DNA of 64,000 bases from Prostheceraeus crozeri. Its lineage: Eukaryota > Platyhelminthes > Polycladida > Euryleptidae. Location: NCBI GenBank assembly GCA_907163375.1, contig CAJQUW010003452.1:57928-121927 (forward strand), in the 5' to 3' direction. The position numbers were made by a program, and so were the translations under genes. The notes below the pieces were generated by a model. That model made no database searches. It was not told the DNA's origin and was given only the letters and a program-made list of their open reading frames with translations. Positions 12,379-21,958 of the stretch are shown here, in pieces (positions within the stretch are counted from its first letter, which is position 1; every line of letters begins with the position of its first letter).

Positions 12379-12939
12379 AGGCTGGCCTATAGCAGACTCA
12401 TCAGGTTGAATTTCAGCCATGTTGTACCCAAGATTACTTCGGCTCATCGGTTCGACTCGGCCTCAATATTTCCAAAATAGAAAGGCTAGTCGCCCGTCTC
12501 GGCAAGTCGCATGCATCTCTACTTCACAGAATATCCAAATAGACTTAATGCTCGCCCATGCAACTGACCGCAGCATTGACAAATAGTTGATTTCTTGCTC
12601 GTAAACTTTCCTCAACTGCAAAAAATATAATCTTCGGATCGAAATAATCGGAAAGCTAATGATGAAGTCAATGCCAGCTTCATAGACTATCAAAACCAAT
12701 TTGCTCACCCATACAAACGACGTTTGACTGTCAAGTTGACCATTCACGAATTCGCTACCACATTTTGGATTACCTGACGGCTGTACTGTACAAGTACAAC
12801 CCCTCAGAATATCGATCTATGTATCGAAAGCGGATGTATTAATTGCAAAGTTAATACTGACTTCATGGACCATCAAAGTCATAGGCTTATATGGCATTAA
12901 ATTTCAATTTTATGAAAGGACAGTTTAATTAAGTTTATC
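12379..12939. repeat. Intergenic stretch with copies of a GGTTTTGATRGTCTATGAAG motif
   Basis: On the minus strand the motif GGTTTTGATAGTCTATGAAG (about 12680) and a weaker copy (about 12870) resemble plus-strand copies at 14570-14780. The 12940-14521 element therefore sits between inverted copies of an older repeat family. No gene seen. Confidence 0.4.
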
Positions 12940-14521
12940 GGAGTTTTCCACTTAATGTGCCTGGTATATTAGCTGGAAAATGACGAAGTTGCAGAATAAG
13001 TTTGTATCAGGTTAATATACCCGGGTATATTAAGTGGAAAAACATCATAAAATATGCATATTCAATATATGAGATGAAATCCGTCACTTAAAGCAACAAT
13101 AATTTATTACAGGTGCTTATAATTTGGTACATGAGCTTGAAACTAAACTATAATGAAAACAAATATACAATTTGAATGTATTTTATTACAATTATTAGGG
13201 TATAAAATGAGCAATACCGCAACAAGCATTTTAATAAAATCTGAATAACAGAGTAACAGTTATTAGGTATAGCCCCTACAGTACAGTTTCAATCCCGGAA
13301 TTATCGCATTTTTACGGGATTCTGAATCCCAGGATCAGGTAACATCTGTTCTTTGGGCAGTCAGGAGCTGTATGAAGATGGAACAACAAGGAACATGGAG
13401 TAACAGATGCAATGCGTGAAGCAAAACTCGATGCAAGAACTAAATATACACTTCCCACAATCACCTCAACAATGGACGCTTGCAAGCTCGAGGCAGAGAT
13501 ACCTCCATATAGAACTGCATAGAATAATATACTTATTGTCTATCGCAACCAATTCATTGATATCAAAAAATAAAATACAGTATGCACTGGCAGTCGAGGG
13601 AAGGAAAGAGAGAAGCGCTGCGTACTGATACCTAATGAATTATAATAATTACAAATGTCTTACTACATTACTACACTGCCCAACACACAGTGTGGCAGAC
13701 AGGCAGGAGTTCTCGAGTAAGTCATCAATTTTTTTTCTCACTCTGCTTATATTTACACTCTACTTTTTTCATTACCTACCATTTGAATATTTTCAACATT
13801 TACATTTGTGTTTTATTCCTATTTTTCACATTGGTTTTACTTACTGAATAGTTCGATTTGCGATTTAATTCATTATTAATTGTGTTTCGCCTAAGATTAG
13901 CCCTTGCTAATTTGATTATGATTATTGCAAAATATCGCGCTTTTACCAGACGCGGGATTTGCATTTCGATTTGAAAATCTTATACCCGGCTTTAATGCGA
14001 CAACGCATATTGTGTGCGGTAACCAAATATTGTTATAACTTCTGTCTGCATGAGAAAAGATAAGTTATTGTTGATTCATGGACATTACAGGCACATGTCT
14101 ATCTGATATCATTAGTTGCATTGTTCAGTATATCGTTCAAAATACTCGTCAAAGAATTTAAACAACGCCTAGTATTGTTTAGCCTACGCTAGCCTACGCA
14201 TACTATCGGTAAATGAATTGAGCCTGCTCATCCCGGCATCAGAAAAAGTCGGGATTTTGAAAACCCTAGTATACAAGTGGTATAGTAAGACTTATTCCTT
14301 CGCCTAATCTTCTTCCGGTGTGAACACATGAGACACCAAGATGAGTGCTTGATTTACAAAAATCATCAGAGGTGTTATTTCCAAGAAAATGGCTGAATGT
14401 TACAGGGACATGATGAAAGTTTGGCGCGAGTTAATATCCCCGGGTATATCAACTGGCACTTATTTCCACTTAATATACCCGGGCATATTAAGTGGAGGGG
14501 TATATTAAGTGGAAAACTCCG
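12940..14521. mobile_element. 1.6-kb TIR element, unclassified
   Basis: CGGAGTTTTCCACTTAAT (12940) is inverted at the right end, terminating at 14521. Further copies of the TATACCCGGGTATATTAAGTGGAAA motif family lie inside both ends (about 13010-13045 and 14440-14510). No transposase ORF is visible, so it is non-autonomous or decayed. I could not establish a target duplication. Confidence 0.55.
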
Positions 14522-15329
14522 GTAATTATTAAATTCAGTTAAATTTTGAGTCGTCTATGTGCATGAACAAGTTGGTTTTGATGGTCTATGGTGTCAGCAT
14601 TACCTTTAAAATTAACTTATGCGCTATTTTCTATACTAGATCGCTATTCTGAGTAGTTTGTGCATCTGTCAGATAATCCACAATGTGTGAAAGAATTTGG
14701 GAATTACCTATTTGACAACCCAGGATTGTTTGTGTGGATAAGCAAATTGATTTTGATCGTCTATGAAGTTTGCATAAACTTTAATAATAACATGATATTT
14801 TCTCTACAGATCACTACACTAAATATGCGAGCAAATTCGGGAAAGACCCATTTATAATCCCGAGTCTTTCGGCGGAACACGTTGGTGTTGATGATCTGTG
14901 GCGCTAGTATGAGCTTTTTACTTAACGTAAACGCTGTTCTGAGTGTCGCACAGCAGTCAGATAATTCTGAGATGCGAGCAAATAATTTGAAAAAAAGTTA
15001 ATGCAAGAGTTAATGCCAAACTTCATCGCCTTCTGATTTCGAGGAAATTTGCGCGCATTACCCATTATCTGGATGGTGTGACTCGATAAAACATTCAATT
15101 ACGGTGTAAATTATTCAACAGAAACAAAATAAAGGATAAGCATCGAATGCCCGGTCTTAGGAGCCGTCCTATAAATGACGCTGGTCATTAGCCAGTTAAC
15201 CGACTAATAGCAAACTAATAGCAAATGATAAATAGTAGCTAAATGAAAGGATACTTTGTGTGTAGTGCTCAATATTGAAAGGTAGGGAGTTAGGTATATA
15301 GTAGGTAGTTAGTACAAAATAGGTAGCTA
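14522..15329. other. Repeat-rich intergenic DNA
   Basis: It holds plus-strand copies of the GTCTATGAAG motif family (about 14570-14960) and a short TAGNTA-rich stretch (15180-15320). No gene can be supported. Confidence 0.4.
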
Positions 15330-15533
15330 GTGAAATCAGAATAATATTCATTGCATGTAACTCGAAGTTTCACGATCTGTAATAAGTTTACAACCGGTCA
15401 TCAGGCATCAATAAAATTATATTTCAAATTCTTTCTATTCAAGTATTTACTATGATGTCTGATGATCAGTTGTAAGCATATTACAGTCCGTGAAACTTCG
15501 AGTTACATGCAATGAATATTGTTCTGATTTCAC
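15330..15533. repeat. Hairpin (foldback MITE) with ~80-bp arms
   Basis: GTGAAATCAGAATAATATTC at 15330 is inverted as GAATATTGTTCTGATTTCAC ending at 15533, with matching arms inward to the CATCAGGCATC / GATGTCTGATG region and a ~40-bp loop. There is no coding capacity. It would form a long stem in single-stranded form. Confidence 0.8.
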
Positions 15534-15630
15534 TAACTATATACCGGGCATGAACTATGCACTCGTATACATATACCTGGGTTATAAGGTCGGCGTGAGG
15601 ATCCTTGGAGTAGATTTATCTGCTCTTAAG

Positions 15631-15662
15631 ATATATATTTATATATATATACATATATACAT
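15631..15662. repeat. AT-dinucleotide microsatellite
   Basis: A short interrupted run of TATATA units. No other feature. Confidence 0.8.
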
Positions 15663-16793
15663 TAATTCGAGGTCCACAAGACATGACTGATGCCTTTCGT
15701 TTAAATTCTGCTGTTCTTTTCCTTCTTGATGTTGATATTTTCTATTGAATTGAGTATCTTTATCTGTTTATCAGCTCATAATATGAGCTGTGCTAAAGAT
15801 CTAGCATCTAAGTTTGAAGCTGCTCCTCTATTCCAGATGTCACCTGAAAGTACAAAGATTAACAGGGAATCTTTGGAGTGCCGAATTATGGCTCTATTAA
15901 AGCCTTCAGACTATTGATTTTGAATTTTCAGCCTGATATCTTATTTGTGTATATAGATAATTTTGAAAATAAAGTCATTCCCTTGACAAGCTTCCCAAGT
16001 TAGGGAGCGAAACCGATTGGGAATGTAAGAGTTTCGAGTTTATCTTGGGGCAATTTTTTTGCTATCATTCAATCATTGTAATTGTCTTATTTACTTATAA
16101 ATATATTTAAGCAATTGTATACAGTAAAGTCACCGTCTTGTCGTCTGAAAACAGAATGATTGAAAACACCCACGTTGTGAAACAGTCTGTCTCAGAGATA
16201 GAAATCGGCCGCTGGACCGGACCGGCCTGTGTTTCAGGTTGGCACAGGCCGGTTTTTACTTTTTTTACTGTTATTGTCTTGCAAAAGTACCAGACAGTAA
16301 TTTCAGATTGTAAAAAAGCTGTTAGCAGAGAAAGTCTACATTGCTACTGAAATTTCATTTAACACTTGGTGCAAAATTCTGCGTATCTTTGTTGTTTTTA
16401 TACTGTTCTTCGTTTTCGAATGGATACCTAGCATGCATGTATTTTTTTCACCCAAGCGACTTCTGTTTTTCATCCAACAGTATATGACGGGTAAATGGTT
16501 TTTACAATAAATCTTTCAGATAACGTAGCCTACATGCATTTTCAATTAATGAAACTGATATTTCGTGAGTATCGAGCGGGTAATGCTTGTTATGTGCAAT
16601 CAATTATCGGTGGGGATAGTACCAAGAACAACAGCGATTTCGTATCGCAGAAGTAATATATTTCCGATGTGATCATTTTACAGCGTTCTTCAGTACAATT
16701 TGAATCGGTATGTACTCACCTTGTTGAAATATTACTTAACGATATCTATAACCATATATTGATGTATACTGGAGACGGGTACCTGTATCATAC
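15663..16793. other. Intergenic DNA upstream of the Polinton
   Basis: Includes a GGCCGG-rich palindromic patch (about 16208-16256) that resembles one at 40030-40130. No gene recognised. Confidence 0.4.
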
Positions 16794-16799
16794 TACCTT
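16794..16799. other. Left 6-bp target site duplication of the Polinton
   Basis: TACCTT immediately before the terminal AGTAGTAAGT. The same six bases follow the right end at 39481-39486. Six-base duplications are the Polinton hallmark. Confidence 0.92.
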
Positions 16800-17473
16800 A
16801 GTAGTAAGTAAAACTCCACCACTGGACCGCGCAAGATGGCCGCCATCGAAAAATGGTCGCTGACGTCCCCCCCTCGGAAGCGACAGAGTGTGAGACTCGG
16901 GTGAGTTGGTTTGACGTGGGCGACCGTCTAGGTTGACGTGGGCGGCCGTCTAGGTTGTCGTGGATGGTGAAACGGAGGCCAGATTCGGATTCAGCGTAAA
17001 AATCTGCATCGGTATGGTGAATTTGAAAGCAATCGGCGAGAAAAAATGTTTCTTCAAAATTTTGGCAGAGTTAAAATTTGGGACGTTTTGGTATGTAGCG
17101 CTCAAACGAAGCATCGGATGGGAAAACGGAGGCCGGATTCGGATTCAGCGTGAAATTCTGCATCTGTATGATGAATTTGAACGCAATCGGAGAGAAAAAA
17201 TTTTCGCTGACGTCCCCCCCCCCTCCGCCAAACTTCCAATTTTGCTTCTAGTGGACGGATTTTGTCGTGCAATAGCTCGTTTGAAAGCTAAGAGTGAGAC
17301 AAATTCACTGAAAGAATCGGCTTGTTCATATCTGTCTTCGTTTAGATGTGAGACGCCATTTAAGATTTTGGGACATTGGCGAAAAACGACAGAGTTAGAA
17401 TTTGGGACGTTTTGGGCTGTAGCTTCAAAACTAAGCATCGGATTGGAAAACGGATTTCAGATTTGGAATCAGC
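16800..17473 (+). repeat. Left terminal inverted repeat of the Polinton
   Basis: Pairs with 39480-38808 at a few percent divergence. The outer ~150 bp includes GATGGCCGCCAT and repeated GACGTGGGCGRCCGTCTAGG blocks. The inner part is a series of ~150-bp degenerate units around GCATCGGATKGGAAAACGGA. Long ORFs through it (for example 16960-17637) are by-products of this repeat, since the same open frames occur on both strands and at both ends. Confidence 0.93.
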
Positions 17474-18023
17474 GTGAAATTCTCTATCTGTATGGTGAGT
17501 TTCATGTCAATCGGAGAGAAAAAATTTTCAACATTTTTCGAAAAAACGACAGAGTTAGAATTTTGGACGTTTTGGTGTGTAGCGCCCAAACGAAGCATCG
17601 GATGAGAAAACGGAGGCCAGATTCGGATTCAGCGTGAAATTCTGCATCGATATGGTGAATTTGAAAGCAATCGGAGAGAAAAATTTTCGCTGACGTCCCC
17701 CCCCCTCTGGACAGCTCGCTTCGATTTTGGCTTCCAGTGGACGGATTTAGTCGTGCCATAGCTCGTTTGAAAGCTAAGAGTGAGACAAATTCACTGAAAC
17801 AAACGGCTTGTTCATATCTGTCTTCGTTTAGATGTGAGACGCCATTTAAGATTTTGGGACATTGGCGAAAAACGACAGAGTTAGAATTTGGGACGTTTTG
17901 GGCTGTAGCTTCAAAACGAAGCATCGGATTGGAAAACGGATTTCAGATTTGGAATCAGCGTCAAATTCTCTATCTGTATGGTGAGTTTCAAGTCAATCGG
18001 ACAGAAAAAATTTTCAATTTTTT
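17105..18023 (+). repeat. ~485-bp tandem duplication extending the left TIR
   Basis: The block from about 17105 to 17589 is repeated at about 17590-18023: the ACGAAGCATCGGATGRGAAAA start, the CCCCCCCC tract, the GTGGACGGATTT segment and the GGAATCAGCG end all recur at an offset near 485. The right TIR has only one copy, so the two ends are asymmetric. Confidence 0.85.
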
Positions 18024-18268
18024 TTCAAGATGATGAATTTTTCGCATTTTTGCCTATTTTTTACCGAAAAACTAGATCGATTCAAGGCTTCGGACCTATT
18101 TCAGTGGACAGACCGCACTGAGATGTACTAGATCCGAAATTTTGAGACGGATGGGAGTCAGGGTTGTGAGTTGAGATGCCATTGAAAACCGTTTTTCCCA
18201 ACCGTTTTGAAAGCCAATTTTCCCATTTCCTAACTTAGGAATTTTTCAGGATTTGACAATTGGCCGAC

Positions 18269-18276
18269 TATAAAAG
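18269..18276 (+). promoter_or_regulatory. TATA box (TATAAAAG) of the coiled-coil gene
   Basis: TATAAAAG lies about 50 bp before a good splice donor (GAG|GTACGT at 18323/18324), so a start near 18300 would give a short non-coding first exon. The homologous gene in the second Polinton has the same order with TATATAAA at 56881. Confidence 0.6.
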
Positions 18277-18323
18277 CACGGAGCATCAACTGAGAAATCA
18301 CTTTTACAAATAACCTGCTAGAG

Positions 18324-18966
18324 GTACGTGAACAGATCCGAGATCCGGCTCCAAATCCGGGTCTGGAAGAAACCGACTTAGAAAATTTCATTGCTGATAT
18401 CAGCTAAGCCGTCAGACTTAGAGGTTCGCCAGGAGATGGCCTTCGTCTCCAGGCCATAAAAGACTCCAAAACTTTAAAGGCTTGTAACTTTGCTTCTACT
18501 AGTCCGTTTGACTTGATTCAAAAAAGGTTCGGTCGCTATTGACCTGCCCTAAGTGATACACTACTTATAAAATTTCATAAGTAGTGCTAAAAAGTTGAAA
18601 ATTTAAATTCACTAGTTTTGGAGGTTTTCTGGGGTTTTCGACCTTGCTGAATTCAACTAAGACATTTATAAAGTTGTGGGAGGCGAGCTTCGGCTTGGAA
18701 TTTGTAACCTTTGTGAACAATCCACTGGTTTTCATGTCAAAATCAGGGTCCGGATACCAACACAGTGATATGACGCACGCTCTGTCCGCGGGAGGTTAGA
18801 TTTGTGGGCCGAGGCCTTGGAGTTGGGATAAGATCCCCTCTAAGTAATGCCTGTAACGGATTCAAAGGTTCGACACTTTCCACCAATCTCACAATTTAGC
18901 TGTATGATTATAAAAATGACTGCCAATGTCGCCTGTTAGTAATTCTATTTCATCCTTCCTTTACAG
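18324..18966 (+). other. 5'UTR intron of the coiled-coil gene
   Basis: Donor GTACGT (18324) and acceptor CCTTCCTTTACAG ending at 18966, 643 nt, just before the ATG at 18983. The second Polinton has a 562-nt intron in the same place (56929-57490), which supports both. Confidence 0.65.
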
Positions 18967-18982
18967 ATACATAAGTTACAAA

Positions 18983-20182
18983 ATGGGAGGAAATTCAAAG
19001 TTTCATTTTAAAAAGTGCCTATGTGGCGAAGTCAAGCGAGGTGGCGAGTTCAAGCGCCATTTAAATAAATTCCCCGACACTCCCGAAGAGCATAAGGAGG
19101 TCGCTGTGGTGAGCGGATGCACATCGTGTATGAAATTCGTCAGGGGAAACCTGAACGAGTTTTTCTATAAGACGCATTCAACATGTCTCATTAAGAAGGT
19201 GAAAAATTATACCACCTCAGAGGTTGGGTTAGCCATCACCCCACTTTTTGAAAAACCTAATCAAGATGAGGAGACAGAGACGCATGCCTCAGAGGTTGGG
19301 AAGGTCATCATCCCACCTGTTGAAAGACCTCAAGTTGACCTAGATGCGGAGACAGAGCTGCAGATGGCAGTTCAAGCCATACAAGACTGCAAGAATGAGC
19401 AGCCAACGACATCTCAACTCAGCTCTTCTAGCTCTGAGTCGGAAATCTCCGAATCTGAATCGAAAACGGAAGAGGCGGTCGTCCTTAACAAACCCGAGGA
19501 GGCGATCATAGCTCCTAAACCCGATAAGACGATTGCGAAGAGTCGGGCAGTGCCAGCGCCAAAAATGCACTCCTCACCTAAAAAAGGGAGAGGTATGAAA
19601 GCCCGAGCCAAGCGGTGGGCTAAGGATGATGGTGTGGCGAGGGTTAGCCAAGAGTATGCCATTAAGAAGCTCAAGGATGAAATGAGCCGTTATAAAAACG
19701 AATGCTCTGCATTAAGGGATGAGAATTTTGAACTCAAAAAGCAGGTGGCGGAAATTAGGAGTCTTAAGGCTCAAGTATTGAAGTTGGAAGGTTTCCAAAA
19801 GAGAGCTCTAGCGAGTGAGAGTCGCGTAGAGGATCAGGCCACATGCATTAAGAACATGAAGGCGAAGGAGACGATGCTCAAACTCCAACATGAGCAGGAG
19901 AAGATGGCTCTTCTTCAGGCGAAGAATAACGCTGTCAAGGAGAGAAGAACAACGCTCCACCTCCCCGTAGTCGGTAGCAAAATTATCGACGATGTAATAA
20001 TGGAGTCGGAGGATTTGGATAAAACGAGCGAGTGCTACGAAGGAGCAATGCCAGATATTCGCTGTCTCCACATAAGCATCAAACACAATGGTGACATCCA
20101 GGAATTGCATCATCGTAAGCGAAAGTTGCCGGTCAAGTACCTGCCTCAGCCACCACCATCGAAGGTTCAACGAACCGGTTGA
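18983..20182 (+). CDS. Polinton zinc-binding coiled-coil protein of unknown function
   Basis: 399 codons from the first ATG after the predicted acceptor; an upstream in-frame ATG at 18926 would lie in the intron. The N-terminus (about residues 5-75) has a Cys/His pattern, C-L-C, H, C-T-S-C, K-T-H and C, that suggests a zinc-binding module. The middle is acidic and Ser-rich (SSSSSESEISESES), then basic (KKGRGMKARAKRW, a likely nuclear signal). It continues as a long charged coiled coil (about 225-330), and the C-terminal ~80 residues form a conserved domain ending in RKRKLP. The homologue at 57510-58663 shares this plan at low identity. No known family is recognised; a nuclear structural or regulatory role would be a guess. 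It is the first gene after the left TIR. Confidence 0.8.
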   Translation: MGGNSKFHFKKCLCGEVKRGGEFKRHLNKFPDTPEEHKEVAVVSGCTSCMKFVRGNLNEFFYKTHSTCLIKKVKNYTTSEVGLAITPLFEKPNQDEETETHASEVGKVIIPPVERPQVDLDAETELQMAVQAIQDCKNEQPTTSQLSSSSSESEISESESKTEEAVVLNKPEEAIIAPKPDKTIAKSRAVPAPKMHSSPKKGRGMKARAKRWAKDDGVARVSQEYAIKKLKDEMSRYKNECSALRDENFELKKQVAEIRSLKAQVLKLEGFQKRALASESRVEDQATCIKNMKAKETMLKLQHEQEKMALLQAKNNAVKERRTTLHLPVVGSKIIDDVIMESEDLDKTSECYEGAMPDIRCLHISIKHNGDIQELHHRKRKLPVKYLPQPPPSKVQRTG

Positions 20183-20193
20183 ATTGATTTATG

Positions 20194-20255
20194 GTAAGTT
20201 AATATCATCTCTATCACTTGAATATAATTTCATCTATTTTCTTTCTATTTTTCAG
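20194..20255 (+). other. 62-nt intron just after the stop codon
   Basis: GTAAGT donor 11 nt after the TGA stop (20180-20182) and a TCTATTTTTCAG acceptor ending at 20255. The homologous gene in the second element has a 60-nt intron at 58668-58727, 4 nt after its stop. It joins the coiled-coil mRNA to the first 138-bp repeat. Confidence 0.6.
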
Positions 20256-20262
20256 ATGCGAC

Positions 20263-20400
20263 GAGAACGAACCAACGGCTCTCATAAGGGCCACCATGGG
20301 GCAAGACAAGATAGAACCTCCAAGCGGTTTGCCCTGGGCAGTCTTTAGACTGGCGAATACTATCATTAAGTTGAATCTGCTATCAGTCAACTTGAACGTT
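20263..20400 (+). repeat. 138-bp direct repeat, copy 1
   Basis: The unit begins GAGAACGAACC and ends CAACTTGAACGTT. It is exactly 138 bp in each complete copy (20263, 20737, 21233, 58766, 59381) and contains GCCACCATGG, an ideal vertebrate-type Kozak context. The frame GAG-AAC-GAA is open through the whole unit (46 codons) in all complete copies of element 1. Copies sit between small genes, upstream of TATA boxes. It may be a promoter module, a micropeptide or simply a recombinogenic repeat. Confidence 0.9.
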
Positions 20401-20417
20401 GCATCGCGTTAGAGGGG

Positions 20418-20424
20418 TATATAA
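20418..20424 (+). promoter_or_regulatory. TATA box (TATATAA) of the 88-aa gene
   Basis: TATATAA 18 bp after 138-bp repeat copy 1 and 39 bp before the ATG at 20457, so the leader would be only about 10 nt. The same box is at 58921-58927 in the second Polinton. Confidence 0.7.
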
Positions 20425-20456
20425 ACCACTGCCTCTCATTTCATTTCATTTCAATC

Positions 20457-20723
20457 ATGCAGACGCCGAACAGTCAATTCAGCTCTCCTCGCGAACCGCA
20501 GTTAAGGCCGCGAAATTTATTTGATGAATTTCTTAGAATAGAGGAGCAAGACAGAGTCCACAACAATCTTGCTCGGATTGGCAATCCGATGACAGCAAGT
20601 GTTGTCAATCCAACGGAATGGCGCTACATTCCATTTTTTAGCCACGTAGCAATTAGTGTGGAAGTCGACACTGCTACCAAGGAGAGAGTCAAAGACTCTC
20701 TCAGCGGAATCGGTAGGGTGTAA
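20457..20723 (+). CDS. Small conserved Polinton protein, 88 aa
   Basis: Starts at the ATG 39 bp after TATATAA. Polar N-terminus (MQTPNSQFSSPREPQ), then EEQDRVHNNLARIGNP and a C-terminal part with EWRYIPFFSHVAISVEVDT, possibly a small beta-rich fold. No cysteines, membrane segment or known family. The second Polinton has a copy (58960-59209) that is nearly identical but broken by a ~17-bp deletion. Its placement between two 138-bp repeats with its own TATA box suggests an independent transcription unit. Function unknown. Confidence 0.6.
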   Translation: MQTPNSQFSSPREPQLRPRNLFDEFLRIEEQDRVHNNLARIGNPMTASVVNPTEWRYIPFFSHVAISVEVDTATKERVKDSLSGIGRV

Positions 20724-20736
20724 GATGACGACTCCC

Positions 20737-20874
20737 GAGAACGAACCACCGGCTGTTTTAAGGGCCACCATGGGGCAAGATTTGATAGAACCTCCTCGCG
20801 GTTTGCCCTGGGCAGTCTTCAGACTGGCGAATACTGTCATTAAGTTGAATCTGCTATCAGTCAACTTGAACGTT
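20737..20874 (+). repeat. 138-bp direct repeat, copy 2
   Basis: Complete copy, open in the same 46-codon frame, differing from copies 1 and 3 at about ten positions, mostly first and third codon positions. It lies 13 bp after the stop of the 88-aa gene. Confidence 0.9.
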
Positions 20875-20939
20875 ATGGAGTCGATTGCCATCCCTGAAGC
20901 ATTCTGATTCGCTGTTGAGCAATTCATTGTTGAAAACCC

Positions 20940-20946
20940 TATATAA
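20940..20946 (+). promoter_or_regulatory. TATA box (TATATAA) of the 75-aa gene
   Basis: TATATAA 48 bp before the ATG at 20988 and 66 bp after 138-bp repeat copy 2. It repeats the module order 138-bp repeat, TATA box, short leader, small ORF. Confidence 0.68.
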
Positions 20947-20987
20947 GCCAGAAGATTGTAGCACTTCTCATTAAATTTTAAGTCACG

Positions 20988-21215
20988 ATGGAAGCAACGT
21001 CTCCTACCAACACCATTCCCAACTTCATCATCCTCGACGAGTGGGATGAAGAGGATGAGAAGAAGGGGAAGATCAAGAGGATCATTTGGACGGATGAGGT
21101 GTGGACTCCTAATACCACCCGCATCCGAAAGGTGCCAGATGCACCACCACGGCTTAGGCGGCACAGGGTCTATGACAACCTAACCGTCATACCCATCGAC
21201 TATTCCAGCCAATAG
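20988..21215 (+). CDS. Small acidic Polinton protein, 75 aa
   Basis: Starts at the ATG 48 bp after TATATAA. The product has an acidic centre (LDEWDEEDEKKGK) followed by a basic, Pro-containing half (RIRKVPDAPPRLRRHRVYDN). No domain recognised. In the second Polinton the TATA box and first half are deleted and only the distal part remains (59251-59360), so the gene is dispensable or lost there. Function unknown. Confidence 0.55.
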   Translation: MEATSPTNTIPNFIILDEWDEEDEKKGKIKRIIWTDEVWTPNTTRIRKVPDAPPRLRRHRVYDNLTVIPIDYSSQ

Positions 21216-21790
21216 TCAACTTAATTGACACCGAGAACGAACCATCGGCTCTCTTAAGGGCCACCATGGGGCAAGACATGATAGAACCTCCACGCGGTTT
21301 GCCCTGGGCAGTCTTCGGACTGGCGAATACTATCATTAAGTTGAATCTGCTATCAGTCAACTTGAACGTTGCAAATGAAGTTCGGTGTAATACTTCCTTT
21401 CGACGGGCATTCCTGTAAAGGGCGGAGGTGAAACCCGTAGCTATGTATACCGCAAGGGACATTCGGCAATGGTCAATCTTGTTAAACCTCTCTGCGTCAT
21501 GTTTGCAAGTGATTGCCTCTGTCTCAACGTAGTATGCATTCGCGCCAGGGCGACATTTAGCCAATTGTCGAAGGTTGCCTAAAACTTTCCTTTGCATACG
21601 TTATGAGAACCATGAGTTCTACCTGTCTCTATCAATGAGATGAATTGATGAATGGAATGAAATGGGAGGACACTCACGCGCCACACGCAACATAACACAC
21701 TTCTCTCTTCCGTAGTCTAACAAGCTCTTTACACATGGATCGCAGTCGATTGCTATCCCAGAATCATGTAAGCTATCTTAATTTTATTTA
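21187..21790 (-). CDS. Possible two-exon Cys-containing protein (uncertain)
   Basis: On the minus strand, about 21790-21617 encodes a Cys-rich segment (DCDPCVKSLLDYGREKC...REC), and 21597-21371 another open segment (AKCRPGANAYYVETEAITCKHD). Both are conserved in the second Polinton (59966-59770 and 59712-59519) with mostly in-frame differences. Joining needs an intron near 21600; a donor-like GGTAGAACTC and an AGTTTTAG|GC acceptor exist, but phases do not agree in both copies. The 3' end runs into 138-bp repeat copy 3. It could equally be untranslated DNA conserved because the copies are recent. Confidence 0.3.
21233..21370 (+). repeat. 138-bp direct repeat, copy 3
   Basis: Third complete copy in element 1, starting 17 bp after the stop of the 75-aa gene. 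Unlike copies 1 and 2 it is not followed by a TATATAA box and small plus-strand ORF. The equivalent in element 2 is 59381-59518. Confidence 0.9.
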
Positions 21791-21958
21791 ACACTATTTC
21801 ACTACCATCATCGCCCATATGAAATGTTATAAGATTTACAAGTTAGACTAAGCGTGCTACTATTTCCAAATGAAAAAGTATACATGGTTAAATCATCCAC
21901 TGAAGCCCCATTCAAGTAAGTCATTATGAAAGCAAAGATAATACGAAATAAAAATTTA

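Noticed and set aside
16960..18033. Long open frames through the left TIR (225 and 98 codons) and their counterparts at the right end
   Set aside because: They are repeat by-products: both strands are open, the frame is not kept between TIR copies and units, and the sequence is terminal-repeat DNA.
19340..20170. Minus-strand ORFs opposite the first coiled-coil gene
   Set aside because: Shadows without homology; the plus-strand reading is supported by the second copy.
20517..21164. 215-codon minus-strand ORF across the small genes and repeat copy 2
   Set aside because: It spans the 138-bp repeat and two TATA-driven plus-strand genes, and the equivalent in element 2 is disrupted.
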